A model generated the notes under the pieces. That model saw nothing but the letters and a program-made list of their open reading frames with translations. It had not been told where the DNA came from and made no database searches. From an uncultured Sphingomonadaceae bacterium (GTDB lineage: Bacteria > Pseudomonadota > Alphaproteobacteria > Sphingomonadales > Sphingomonadaceae): a DNA stretch of 64,000 nt. Below, one piece after another: positions 35,686-44,097 of this stretch. Where the stretch lies: assembly GCA_947503245.1 (NCBI GenBank), contig CANNCV010000001.1, positions 1,797,501 through 1,861,500 on the forward strand, in the 5' to 3' direction. Each line of letters starts with the position of its first letter. Position 1 is the stretch's first letter. The position numbers were made by a program, and so were the translations under genes.

Positions 35686-35806
35686 AATGGTTTGTATTTG
35701 GGCGAATTTAAGTTTGAAATCTTTTTCGTGATCTTTACAATGTTTAATAAATGCAATCTCCAAATAGAAGACAAACATTGTCTGAAAATACCATCAGGGC
35801 TTTTTA

Positions 35807-36013
35807 ATGAGCGACAGCGATAAGATATTAACAGAGGCTAAAGAGAGATATAAGTCCGATGGCGATGTGAGAAATCTATTATTGTTTCTTCATAGAAACG
35901 GCTTTTCTCAAGGTTTGAGTACAGTTTTCCTGATATCTTTAGGGCTTGGTGAAACCAATCATTGTCGCGATATAGTTTTGGCATCTGGTTTTTGGAGCGA
36001 TCAAAGTCAGTAA
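35807..36013 (+). CDS. Small hypothetical protein
   Basis: I do not recognise this 68-residue protein. It is soluble-looking, with a charged first half (KILTEAKERYKSDGDVRNLL) and a hydrophobic middle (GLSTVFLISLGLG). No good ribosome-binding site is visible; the bases before the ATG are CTTTTTA. It lies in an AT-rich stretch between the tRNA-linked repeats and the cupin gene, so it could be recently acquired. The 221 bases after it show nothing but an imperfect inverted repeat TATCTA/TAGATA near 36204-36223. Confidence 0.45.
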   Translation: MSDSDKILTEAKERYKSDGDVRNLLLFLHRNGFSQGLSTVFLISLGLGETNHCRDIVLASGFWSDQSQ

Positions 36014-36234
36014 TTCGCCTTATTCATTCGCCTGTTTGTGACTTTCTTGCCTTAACTCTGGGTGATATCCATTAGGAATTGTTGCTGGTTAGCTATCCTT
36101 ATGTTGCCGCAAATTCGCTACGCTTATAGCCCCTTTTTCCCCCTGAAGAGCTGCATTTTATCCTTACTCAGTTTATTCCTCTTGATATCAGAAAACAATA
36201 AGCTATCTATCACTAGGTAGATAATTGAGTCGTA

Positions 36235-36906
36235 GTGGAGTTTTTTGTGCACTTACATGCGGATTTTTCGAAACGGGTTGTCGTAGATAGTGAGGCATTG
36301 CCTTGGGAGGACTCTCCCATGAAAGGGGTGCAAAGACGCAAGCTGGACCGGATAGGCGATGAGGTGGCGCGGGCGACGTCGCTTGTGAAATATGATCCGC
36401 AATCCTATTTTAGCCCCCACACACATGATGGCGGTGAGGAAATATTTGTTGTTGATGGTATATTCTCCGATGAACATGGAGATTATCCCGCCGGCACATA
36501 TATTCGCAACCCAATAGGCACGCGCCATAAGCCGCATAGCGACAATGGCTGTATCATATTTGTGAAACTGCATCAGTTCGACAAAGATGATGCACAGCAA
36601 TTCACCATTGATACTCTAACGGATGATTTCCAAGATACCGACATTGCGGACATGACCGTTCTGCCATTGCATAGTTTTGGTACAGAAAATTGCGGTCTTG
36701 TAAGATTAGCAGCCGATACAGAAGCCGAGATTTGCGACAATATTGGCGGCAAAGAAATTCTGGTGCTTGAGGGCACTGTCTCTGACAACAATGGACATTA
36801 TCCAAAAGGGACATGGCTTCGTATTCCGCATGGAACAGTGCATCATTTTTTTTCTAGTGATGGGTGCCTATTTTATCAAAAAAGCGGCCACTTACCGCAA
36901 AAGTAA
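36235..36906 (+). CDS. Double-cupin protein, ChrR-like
   Basis: The 223-residue protein has two cupin repeats. The first (about residues 50-115) has the metal-binding pattern HTHDGGEEIFVVDG and later GTRHKPHSDNG. The second (about 155-220) keeps the fold (GGKEILVLEGTVSDNNGHYPKGTWLRIPHG) but has lost the HTH pair, so it probably binds no metal there. It resembles the C-terminal cupin domain of ChrR anti-sigma factors, but without the N-terminal sigma-binding part, so a small-molecule or dioxygenase-like role is equally possible. The start is a GTG at 36235; GTG 36247 is an alternative. The VOC gene follows after 41 bases. Confidence 0.82.
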   Translation: MEFFVHLHADFSKRVVVDSEALPWEDSPMKGVQRRKLDRIGDEVARATSLVKYDPQSYFSPHTHDGGEEIFVVDGIFSDEHGDYPAGTYIRNPIGTRHKPHSDNGCIIFVKLHQFDKDDAQQFTIDTLTDDFQDTDIADMTVLPLHSFGTENCGLVRLAADTEAEICDNIGGKEILVLEGTVSDNNGHYPKGTWLRIPHGTVHHFFSSDGCLFYQKSGHLPQK

Positions 36907-36947
36907 AGGTTTTCTCTCCCTATCCATAACCCCTGAAAGGACATAAT

Positions 36948-37310
36948 ATGATTGGATACACAACATTAGGCGTTACAAATCTGGACGCCGCGAAGACATT
37001 TTATACTAAGCTGCTGGATGCAGAAGTTCTGCTCGACGTTGGCCGCCTTGCAATGATTGGCAAAGATATGGCTGAACCCAAAATCGCGGTATGTGAGCCA
37101 TTTGATGGCAATGCGCCGTCGGTCGGCAATGGTTCAATGACAGCTATTCCCGGTGGATCGCGCGAAGGGGCGGATAAGCTATATCATAAAGCTATTGAGC
37201 TTGGCGCGACATGCGATGGCGCACCTGGATCACGCATTGAAGGGGCGTTTTACGGTGCATATGTGCGCGACCCTGATGGCAACAAACTCTGCTTTTTCGA
37301 CTTTAGCTAA
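36948..37310 (+). CDS. VOC family (glyoxalase/bleomycin-resistance fold) protein
   Basis: The 120-residue protein consists of two beta-alpha-beta-beta-beta units: MIGYTTLGVTNLDAAKTFYTKLLDAEVLLD and the second half ending GAFYGAYVRDPDGNKLCFFDFS, the usual VOC ending. VOC proteins include glyoxalase I, dioxygenases and drug-binding proteins, and the substrate cannot be told from sequence. An AAGGA lies nine bases before the ATG. It likely shares a transcript with the cupin gene. Confidence 0.87.
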   Translation: MIGYTTLGVTNLDAAKTFYTKLLDAEVLLDVGRLAMIGKDMAEPKIAVCEPFDGNAPSVGNGSMTAIPGGSREGADKLYHKAIELGATCDGAPGSRIEGAFYGAYVRDPDGNKLCFFDFS

Positions 37311-37331
37311 TAACCTGTCATATAAGAGGAG

Positions 37332-37364
37332 AGGGGCATGAAACTCCAATGTTCATGTCCCTTT
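37332..37364. terminator. Hairpin between VOC gene and lyase gene
   Basis: AGGGGCATGAA (37332-37342) pairs along its whole length (one G-T pair) with TTCATGTCCCT (37352-37362), 9-base loop, followed by TT. It sits between two convergent genes and can terminate both. Confidence 0.7.
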
Positions 37365-37399
37365 CCATATAGATTGGATTTTGGCGCGGCATTTTTTCC

Positions 37400-39106
37400 C
37401 TATTTGTTGCCAGCCGCGTTTAATCTCTGATCACGTTGATATTCGTAAAGCGAAGGCACGCTTGTGACCTTTTTATTCAGAGACTCGATATAAGGCTCAG
37501 GCCGATGATCGAGTATGATTTTGCGATTGCCATGCATGCCGACCACCCGTGCATCTGGCCCCTCTGAACCCGCATATACAACTATGGGTTGATCGGGTGC
37601 GACGCCGCCTTCAACCAATATCTTCACATTCCAAGCTGTGCTGAAGCGGCCATGACCTGGCTGCCAATAGCCTGCGCCCCCAGCTTTATAGAGGTCATAT
37701 AAAGCTGTGCCATCCTTGCGTGTTTGGTCAGGCGTAAAGCGGACGATTACATTATCATAAAGGTTTTGGTGATTTGCGCCTGCATGTTGATCAAGCGTTG
37801 GTGTCATCCATGCTGTGGAATTGGTATAAACAGATTTGGTCGCGCGCGTGTTAAAACTAAACGTGTGTTCGGTCGGATTGAACACGGACAGATTGTCAAT
37901 CAGCACATTATGCACATTACCGACATGAACACTATAATGTGCCTTATGATTTCCCTGTGTGACGATGTTACGGATAGTAACATTTGCAATATCGTCAGTT
38001 AAGATTGCGCTGTCAGAGTTTTTCACGCGCACATTGCGGATCCATCCATTATGAACGCCTGAAAAATAGACACCATTAAAGCCGGCTTCGTTATGATGAC
38101 CAAAATAGGGGTTTTCTGGGAATTCAATGGCAAAATCTTGCAGGCCTACATTGCTCAAATGATTCCAAGTGGCAAAATTTGCCGGAATATCTGCATTGAT
38201 ATCATGTAATAACGGGTCGGCAATCGTCACTCTATTGCCTTTAATCGCGACAATTTGTGTTGGCTGCACGACTAAGGGGCGTTCCGGAGTTTCCCAGTGC
38301 CGACTACCGATTTTCAATGTGGTGTCACCATAAAGCGACTTGAGCAATGGGCCTTTTGGGCCTGCGCGATTATGCCAATTGATTTTGAGAACTTGTCCTA
38401 CGCTAAGCCCTTTAGTGTTGGCCATTACAAGCTCACGTCCACCGCGCCTGCCCGAATTGATATCCGCCAATTTTTGTATCTTGGTGTCATAACGCTCCAA
38501 ATATGTCGCATGGCGTCCATTGGGTACACGCGTCCATATGAAACCAGCGCTCCAGCTATATTCAGAAAAGAGAACGTTCAGATTTTGATCTTTGATACGC
38601 TCAAACTTGTCATTCTCTTTGAGATATTCGCGGATTTCTTTCAGCGCCCCGCTATCGTCAATCTGGTTAAGTGGTCGCGGCATATATAATGTTGTGCCGC
38701 CAGTGCCGCTACCCATTCCGGAGAGCACAATGCCACTTTTTTCAATCCACAGGATTTCGGTTAGCTGATAGCGCCCAGCATGCATTTGTATGCGCACCGG
38801 ACCATTAGCCTTATGCGCGGCTGTAAGTGCTGCTTTTAATGCGGCACTATCATCTTTGCCATCATCGGGGATGGCACCGAAATCTGCGACATCAATGATA
38901 TTTGTGACATTAGGAATAGCGGCAATGCCAAAGCCGTAACCGGCATAGGAAAAGTCCGGAAGATACTCATCTGAGGAAGCGCTACCCTGGCTGAGAATGG
39001 CAGGTAGTTGTTGGGCGCTTAATGGCGTTGCAACTAAGGAGAACAAAGCTCCGATTGATAAAAAATGGCTCTTTTTCAATCTATTAAACCATGGTTTTTT
39101 CATCAT
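37400..39106 (-). CDS. Secreted right-handed beta-helix polysaccharide lyase/hydrolase-like protein
   Basis: The protein (568 residues from ATG 39106) has a signal peptide ending ATPLSAQQ and a pectate-lyase-superfamily opening, VADFGAIPDDGKDDSAALKAAL, followed by beta-helix coils such as NVTIRNIVTQGNHKAHYSVHVG and NVLIDNLSVFNPTEH. It should cut an acidic polysaccharide outside the cytoplasm; the polymer (pectin, alginate, ulvan or another uronan) cannot be told. ATG codons at 39112, 39106 and 39103 are all possible; GAGG six bases before 39106 favours that one. It is divergent from the uronate-type operon and its promoter overlaps a LacI operator. Confidence 0.8.
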   Translation of the reverse strand: MMKKPWFNRLKKSHFLSIGALFSLVATPLSAQQLPAILSQGSASSDEYLPDFSYAGYGFGIAAIPNVTNIIDVADFGAIPDDGKDDSAALKAALTAAHKANGPVRIQMHAGRYQLTEILWIEKSGIVLSGMGSGTGGTTLYMPRPLNQIDDSGALKEIREYLKENDKFERIKDQNLNVLFSEYSWSAGFIWTRVPNGRHATYLERYDTKIQKLADINSGRRGGRELVMANTKGLSVGQVLKINWHNRAGPKGPLLKSLYGDTTLKIGSRHWETPERPLVVQPTQIVAIKGNRVTIADPLLHDINADIPANFATWNHLSNVGLQDFAIEFPENPYFGHHNEAGFNGVYFSGVHNGWIRNVRVKNSDSAILTDDIANVTIRNIVTQGNHKAHYSVHVGNVHNVLIDNLSVFNPTEHTFSFNTRATKSVYTNSTAWMTPTLDQHAGANHQNLYDNVIVRFTPDQTRKDGTALYDLYKAGGAGYWQPGHGRFSTAWNVKILVEGGVAPDQPIVVYAGSEGPDARVVGMHGNRKIILDHRPEPYIESLNKKVTSVPSLYEYQRDQRLNAAGNK

Positions 39107-39150
39107 ATACATCCTCGTTGCACTTTTTTGAACTTATGTATTGACCTCAA

Positions 39151-39166
39151 TTGGCACCGGTGTCAA
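39151..39166. promoter_or_regulatory. Predicted LacI-family operator 1
   Basis: The palindrome TTGGCACCGGTGTCAA has a central CG as in LacI-family operators. On the reverse strand its TTGACA is spaced 17 bases from CAATAC, a fair promoter for the lyase gene, so binding would block transcription leftward. Confidence 0.75.
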
Positions 39167-39172
39167 TTACTT

Positions 39173-39188
39173 GGGTAACCGGTGTCAA
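39173..39188. promoter_or_regulatory. Predicted LacI-family operator 2
   Basis: GGGTAACCGGTGTCAA shares its right half with operator 1. The two centres are 22 bases apart, about two helical turns, so two dimers could bind on the same face of the DNA between the divergent genes. Confidence 0.72.
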
Positions 39189-39370
39189 TTTAGATGCCAG
39201 AGCGTCATGGGGGAGTATGATGGGCATCTGAATATATGACAGATGCTGTAAAATGCTGAGCTAATGTCCAAAGTTGCGGCATAATGTCAGCACTGATTGC
39301 TCGTTTGGCGTGCTTTGAATCGTCAGTCATTATGTCTTGATAGATATAATAGAATAAGATGGAGAATAAT

Positions 39371-40141
39371 GTGTCTGAGCCCGATCCCTATTTGCAGGGT
39401 ATCTCACAAAAATTGATGGCCGCACGCCGCAAAGCAACAGGATTATCAGGATTTCCCGGTGTTTTGCCGGAAACATTTGGTGAAGCTTATGCAGTCCAGC
39501 ATATGTCCAGAAAACAATGGTCAGATAAAGCTGTTGGATGGAAAGTTGGCGGTGTGCCAGCCGCTTTTATTGAGCGATTTGGCGAGACAAGACTGACGGG
39601 CCCGATATTTGCAAACTCGGTTGTAAAGGCTGAACAGGGTAAAGTAGCTGAAATGCCAGTATTTGATGGTGGTTTCAGCGCGATAGAACCGGAGTTCATC
39701 ATCGAATTGGGCAATAACCGTGCTGATGACCGCATGTATATAGGTGCAGAAATCGCAGGCAGCTCAATCCCAGCGATCAATGATGTTGGCCCAATTGCAG
39801 TTATCTGCGACTTTGGGAATAATAATGGCATGTTGTTGGGACCAGAAATTGACGACTGGCAATCCACAACGCCTGACACTCTGGTGGTAGAAACGCATAT
39901 TGATAACGCATTGATTGCCACGCGCACATTGGAAGATTTAAGAATAGATCCTAAAGCTGCTGTGGCCTTTCTCCTAGATCATGCAGAAAAGCACGGTATC
40001 GATATGCCTGCCGGAACATTTGTTTCTACTGGCGCGATAACCGGTGTGCATGAGGCAAAGATAGGCGCCCAGTCGCATCTTGATTTCGGACGCTATGGCA
40101 GCCTTGACCTTGTTCTTGTAAAAGCGAAACAAGCGCAGTGA
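39371..40141 (+). CDS. FAH/MhpD-type 2-keto-4-pentenoate hydratase-like protein
   Basis: The protein (256 residues) belongs to the fumarylacetoacetate hydrolase fold, MhpD branch: AVGWKVGGVP near the start, the metal-binding acidic cluster IEPEFIIELG, and a late GTFVSTGAITGVHEA segment. Such enzymes hydrate, decarboxylate or cleave 2-keto acids. In a sugar-acid locus it probably acts on a keto-deoxy intermediate, which is inference. I chose the GTG at 39371 because GGAG lies six bases before it; the ATG at 39359 (four codons longer) has a weak site. It is first in the rightward operon and overlaps the next gene by 4 bases. Confidence 0.8.
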   Translation: MSEPDPYLQGISQKLMAARRKATGLSGFPGVLPETFGEAYAVQHMSRKQWSDKAVGWKVGGVPAAFIERFGETRLTGPIFANSVVKAEQGKVAEMPVFDGGFSAIEPEFIIELGNNRADDRMYIGAEIAGSSIPAINDVGPIAVICDFGNNNGMLLGPEIDDWQSTTPDTLVVETHIDNALIATRTLEDLRIDPKAAVAFLLDHAEKHGIDMPAGTFVSTGAITGVHEAKIGAQSHLDFGRYGSLDLVLVKAKQAQ

Positions 40142-41136
40142 TAAAGCTCGGGCGCAGAGAGTTGCTGGTAGGCGCTGCGTTAACAAGCGGTGCCCTTATT
40201 CTGCCAGGCTGTGCGCCGCGTCTTTCTAATCTTTTCACCTCAGCTGATACCCATGTCAAAGATTACCCAACGGTGCAGGCTGTTGAGTATTTTGGCCAAT
40301 TGCTCTCTGAACGTACGGATGGAAGATTGGGCCTTAAAGTCTATTCTGGCGGGCAACTGGGCAATGAAAGCGATACACTGGAAATCACCACATTTGGCGG
40401 GCTTGACTTTAACCGCGTGAACCTCGCGCCGCTCAATTCGATAGAGGCTACTACGCGCATACCATCATTGCCATTTTTGTTTGAATCAACTGAACATATG
40501 CGGAAATCGCTGGATAGTGAGATTGGTGATGAGATCCTTGCATCATTAGAACGGCATGGGTTGATAGGCTTGTGCTTTTACGATTCTGGAGCGCGGTCTT
40601 TTTATAATAGCCGCGGACCCATCAACACTCCGGAAGATATGCGCGGTTTGAAACTGCGGGTTCCTGGTTCTGATCTTTATGTCGCAATGGTAAAAGCCTT
40701 GGGCGCTGACGCAGTGCCCATGCCACTTGATGAGGTGTATCAATCTCTGTCTCAAGGGGTGATTGATGGCGCAGAAAATAATTGGCCATCTTTTGAAAGC
40801 GGCCGCCATTATGAGGTCGCAACCTATTATAGTCTGACCCGGCATTTATTGGCGCCTGAGGCATTTGTAATGTCCAAAATCAGTTGGGACAAACTCTCAA
40901 CGGCAGATCAGCAAGTTGTGCGCCAATCTGCAAAGGATTCGGTGCCATATATGCGCAAATTATGGGATCGTCAGGTTGAGAAAAGCATGAAGGTCATCAC
41001 TGGTGCTGGCGTTAAGGTCAACATGGTTGATCCTGCTCCATTTACAGAGCTTATGACCGATATGTGGTCGGACTTTGTCGACGAACCGCATCAAAAGGTG
41101 CTGGTTGATCGTATATTGGCAATGCGGAAGGGGTGA
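40138..41136 (+). CDS. dctP: TRAP transporter substrate-binding protein (DctP type)
   Basis: The 332-residue protein binds an organic acid and hands it to the DctQM permease. Its N-terminus has both a twin-arginine pair (GRRELLVGAALTSG) and a lipobox (ILPGC, Cys25), so it is likely anchored to the membrane. The DctP core shows EYFGQLLSERTDGRLGLKVY, the ligand-contacting Arg in LKLRVPGSDLY, and EVYQSLSQGVIDGAENNWPS. In this context the ligand is probably a uronate or unsaturated oligo-uronide. It overlaps its neighbours by four bases at each end. Confidence 0.93.
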   Translation: MIKLGRRELLVGAALTSGALILPGCAPRLSNLFTSADTHVKDYPTVQAVEYFGQLLSERTDGRLGLKVYSGGQLGNESDTLEITTFGGLDFNRVNLAPLNSIEATTRIPSLPFLFESTEHMRKSLDSEIGDEILASLERHGLIGLCFYDSGARSFYNSRGPINTPEDMRGLKLRVPGSDLYVAMVKALGADAVPMPLDEVYQSLSQGVIDGAENNWPSFESGRHYEVATYYSLTRHLLAPEAFVMSKISWDKLSTADQQVVRQSAKDSVPYMRKLWDRQVEKSMKVITGAGVKVNMVDPAPFTELMTDMWSDFVDEPHQKVLVDRILAMRKG

Positions 41137-41609
41137 GGCAGATGCGCGCTATTTCTGATTGGCTTGTTAAATTAGGGGCTGCCGGCCTTATTCTTATGAC
41201 GGCAATTATCGGATGGCAGGTCTTTGGCCGTTTTGTGCTCAATTCCAGCCCCTCCTGGTCTGAGCAGGGCACATTATTGCTGATGATATGGTATGTATTC
41301 TTTGCCGCTGCCGCCGGTTTTCGAGAAGGGTTTCACATACGCATTGCGATATTGGAAAACTCTGTTTCTGAAAGTGCAGCCAGCAAAATCAGGCTGATTG
41401 TCAATTTTGTTGTGGCTATATTTGGACTGGTGTTGCTGATTTATGGAGCTCAACTTGTCTGGCTGGTGTGGGAATTTGTTATCCCATCATTGGGGATTAG
41501 CAGGGGCATTGCCTATCTGCCCATACCATTTTGCGGGTTTTTGATTGCACTCTTCGCATCTGCGCATGTTGTCACAGAATTACGCAATAACGAAGGGCGG
41601 ACAGGCTGA
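41133..41609 (+). CDS. dctQ: TRAP transporter small permease (DctQ type)
   Basis: The 158-residue inner-membrane protein has four hydrophobic helices and the DctQ signature of helix 2, WSEQGTLLLMIWYVFFAAAAGFREGFHIRI. It forms the smaller half of the TRAP permease. The start is a GTG at 41133 overlapping dctP; the ATG at 41142 would drop three residues. Its stop shares a base with the dctM start. Confidence 0.92.
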   Translation: MRQMRAISDWLVKLGAAGLILMTAIIGWQVFGRFVLNSSPSWSEQGTLLLMIWYVFFAAAAGFREGFHIRIAILENSVSESAASKIRLIVNFVVAIFGLVLLIYGAQLVWLVWEFVIPSLGISRGIAYLPIPFCGFLIALFASAHVVTELRNNEGRTG

Positions 41610-42886
41610 TGGAAGTTCTGGTTCTTTTTGGCGTATTAATTCTCCTTCTTGCACTTGGCGTGCCCGTTGCGGTGGCGTTGTTTGCTGCTGCTTTGGCAAC
41701 ATTTGCGGTTATTGATATTCCGCTGGTTGTCGCTGTTCAGCGCATGGCCGCCGGTATCAGCGTATTTACGCTTATGGCTATCCCGTTCTTCATATTTGCA
41801 GGCGATTTAATGTACCGTGCAGGCATTGCAGAGCGCCTTGTGCGCGTTGCCGATGCAGCATTTGGACGTTTGCAAGGCGGGCTTGGCGTGGTCAATGTTG
41901 GTGCTTCGATGATGTTTGGCGCTGTCTCAGGCTCTGCAATCGCCAGCGCCTCCGCCATAGGCTCAACCATGGTTCCGCTTATGGAAGAGAAGGGATATCC
42001 CAAAGACTATTCAGTCAATGTCACAGTAACCGCTGCTATTGTGGGATTGTTGATCCCGCCATCGCATAATATGATTATCTATGCCGCAGCTTCAGGCATT
42101 GGCGTGTCTATTGGTGACCTGTTTCTTGCAGGGATTGTACCGGGCGTTTTGACTGGTCTTATGCTCGCTACAACCGCTTGGATTGTTGCCAAACGCTCAG
42201 GTTTGCCGAGAGGCGTTTTCCCGGGTTGGCGGCAATTTGCACGCGCACTAATATATGCAATTCCAGGGGTTATGACTGGTGTCATCATAATGGGCGGCAT
42301 TTTAAGTGGTTTCTTCACACCGACTGAGTCATCAGCCATTGCCGTAATCTACACTGCGCTGATAGGGACATTTGTCTATCGCAGCCTCGGTTGGAAAGGG
42401 CTAACCGAAGCTGCTGCAAAATCGGTGCGCACTGCATCCATGGTGTTGTTCATTATTGCGGCGGCGACTGCATTTGGTTTTGCTCTTGCCTTGTTGGAGG
42501 TTCCGCTGCAGCTCGGTGCGCTTATCGGAGTCATGACGGATAACCCCATTATGACATTGATCATCATCAATATCATGCTGCTGATATTGGGGACATTTAT
42601 GGACATGGCCCCATTGATTGTTATCACAACCCCGATTTTCCTACCGATTGCGATGGCAAATGGTGTTGACCCTGTTCATTTCGGTATCATCTTGATGATA
42701 AATCTGGGTATCGGTTTGGTGACGCCGCCTGTCGGTTCCGTGCTGTTTGTCGGTTCCGCCGTTGGCAAGGTGCCTGTTGCAACTATGGTTCGTACAATCT
42801 GGCCATTCTACCTGACTTTGATTGTCGCGCTTGGTATGATTACCTTTCTGCCGGGCTTATCATTATGGCTCCCAGGGATATTCTAA
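41609..42886 (+). CDS. dctM: TRAP transporter large permease (DctM type)
   Basis: The 425-residue protein has about twelve helices and forms the ion-coupled transport channel. Typical segments are AIPFFIFAGDLMYRAGIAERL, FGAVSGSAIASASAIGSTM and the TPPVGSVLFVG stretch near the end. TRAP systems are driven by a sodium or proton gradient and need no ATP. It is the last gene before a small hairpin, with the LacI gene next. Confidence 0.96.
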   Translation: MEVLVLFGVLILLLALGVPVAVALFAAALATFAVIDIPLVVAVQRMAAGISVFTLMAIPFFIFAGDLMYRAGIAERLVRVADAAFGRLQGGLGVVNVGASMMFGAVSGSAIASASAIGSTMVPLMEEKGYPKDYSVNVTVTAAIVGLLIPPSHNMIIYAAASGIGVSIGDLFLAGIVPGVLTGLMLATTAWIVAKRSGLPRGVFPGWRQFARALIYAIPGVMTGVIIMGGILSGFFTPTESSAIAVIYTALIGTFVYRSLGWKGLTEAAAKSVRTASMVLFIIAAATAFGFALALLEVPLQLGALIGVMTDNPIMTLIIINIMLLILGTFMDMAPLIVITTPIFLPIAMANGVDPVHFGIILMINLGIGLVTPPVGSVLFVGSAVGKVPVATMVRTIWPFYLTLIVALGMITFLPGLSLWLPGIF

Positions 42887-42898
42887 TGCTGCAAATCC

Positions 42899-42920
42899 TA
42901 GGCTGTTGCTCTACAGCCTA
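42899..42920 (+). other. Hairpin between dctM and the lacI-type gene
   Basis: TAGGCTGT (42899-42906) and ACAGCCTA (42913-42920) form a perfect 8-bp stem with loop TGCTCT, 12 bases after the dctM stop. No T run follows, so partial termination or a 3' end barrier against exonucleases is more likely. Confidence 0.55.
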
Positions 42921-42954
42921 TGGACATTAGCAACGGGGGCGACAAAATTATAAG

Positions 42955-43965
42955 ATGGCTAACAGCAATTCGACCATCAATGATGTGGCACGCATTGCCA
43001 ATGTATCCAAAAAGACCGTCAGCCGGGTTATCAATAAATCACCGCTGCTGAGCGAAAAAACGCGTGAGCATGTTGAGAAGGTTATTAAAGAGATTGGCTA
43101 TGTGCCAAACCCTCAAGCGCGGGCATTAGCATTACGACGTAATTTTATCATTGCGGCCATTCACGACAACCCAAATGCCCAGTTTCTTGTCAATGTTCAG
43201 CAAGGCATATTAGAAGGAATTTCGGGCAGCGAATTTGCTCTGATGGTGGAGCCTGTTGATCGCAATTCACCAACAATCGTCAACGATGTTCGCCAGTTTC
43301 TTGAGCGGCAGCGCCCTTATGGTGTAGTTTTGCTTCCACCAGTTTCCGAAAATGACGAGCTGGCGGATCTGTGTGACAGTCTTGGGATACGCTATGTGCG
43401 CATGGTATCGGGTGAGTTGGATAAGCCTGAAAATATAGTGATGTCGAATGACCGCGAGGCAGTTTACGGTGCAGTACGGTATTTGATAGAGCAGGGTCAT
43501 CAAAAAATTGCCTTTATCGAAGGACCGGACTCATTATCGCCTGCCGAACGAAGAGCGGGCTATGATCAAGCAATGGCAGAAGCAGGGCTGCTGGTTCATG
43601 ATTGGATGATTGCCAAAGGAAATTACACATTTGAAACCGGAGTTGAGGCCGGACTTGCCCTTATTGATGGTGCAGTTCGCCCGACAGCAATTTTTGCCTC
43701 CAATGATGAAATGGCAATAGGTGCGATTATTGCAGCGCGTAAACGGGGCATCAGAATTCCAGATGGATTATCGATTATTGGTTTTGATGACACGCCTTTG
43801 TCCAGCCATATCTGGCCATCATTAACAACGGTGAGATGGCCGATTGTGGAAATGGCAAAAGCAGCTGCGTTAAAACTGATTGAGGATGAAGAGACTGATC
43901 CCATGCTTGGCGTAGGGCTCGGCTCAGTCCTTATTGAGCGCGGTTCTGTCCGCCCGTTAGATTAG
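42955..43965 (+). CDS. LacI-family transcriptional regulator
   Basis: The 336-residue protein has the LacI helix-turn-helix at residues 7-55 (TINDVARIANVSKKTVSRVINKS, with the minor-groove helix PNPQARALALRR) and a sugar-binding core (GVVLLPPVSENDELADLCDS, AIFASNDEMAIGAIIAARKRG, IIGFDDTPLSSHIWPSLTTV). It most likely represses the surrounding locus by binding the three palindromes near 39158, 39180 and 44022 and lets go when an uronate intermediate is present. The signal ligand is inferred from context. Confidence 0.95.
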   Translation: MANSNSTINDVARIANVSKKTVSRVINKSPLLSEKTREHVEKVIKEIGYVPNPQARALALRRNFIIAAIHDNPNAQFLVNVQQGILEGISGSEFALMVEPVDRNSPTIVNDVRQFLERQRPYGVVLLPPVSENDELADLCDSLGIRYVRMVSGELDKPENIVMSNDREAVYGAVRYLIEQGHQKIAFIEGPDSLSPAERRAGYDQAMAEAGLLVHDWMIAKGNYTFETGVEAGLALIDGAVRPTAIFASNDEMAIGAIIAARKRGIRIPDGLSIIGFDDTPLSSHIWPSLTTVRWPIVEMAKAAALKLIEDEETDPMLGVGLGSVLIERGSVRPLD

Positions 43966-44014
43966 CATAATGGGTCAATATAGGCTGGTCTCAATTAACT
44001 GCTTGCATAGAGAA

Positions 44015-44030
44015 ATGACACCGGTTACCA
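44015..44030. promoter_or_regulatory. Predicted LacI-family operator 3
   Basis: ATGACACCGGTTACCA is, but for its two outer bases, the reverse complement of operator 2 at 39173. It lies 68 bases before the isomerase ATG, in the 132-base gap after the regulator gene, and so extends the regulon to the isomerase and kduD. Confidence 0.75.
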
Positions 44031-44097
44031 AATATCCAAATCCATATAACATTATAAAAATATGACCCAGAAAATAGGTCAAGAAGAGCGAGATATT

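Noticed and set aside
35363-35778. Several short frames over the tRNA-Ser region on both strands
   Set aside because: They run through the tRNA gene and the repeats after it, so the frames are fortuitous.
36204-36223. TATCTA/TAGATA inverted repeat ahead of the cupin gene as an operator
   Set aside because: It is imperfect, AT-rich and occurs once; no regulator gene is adjacent to support it.
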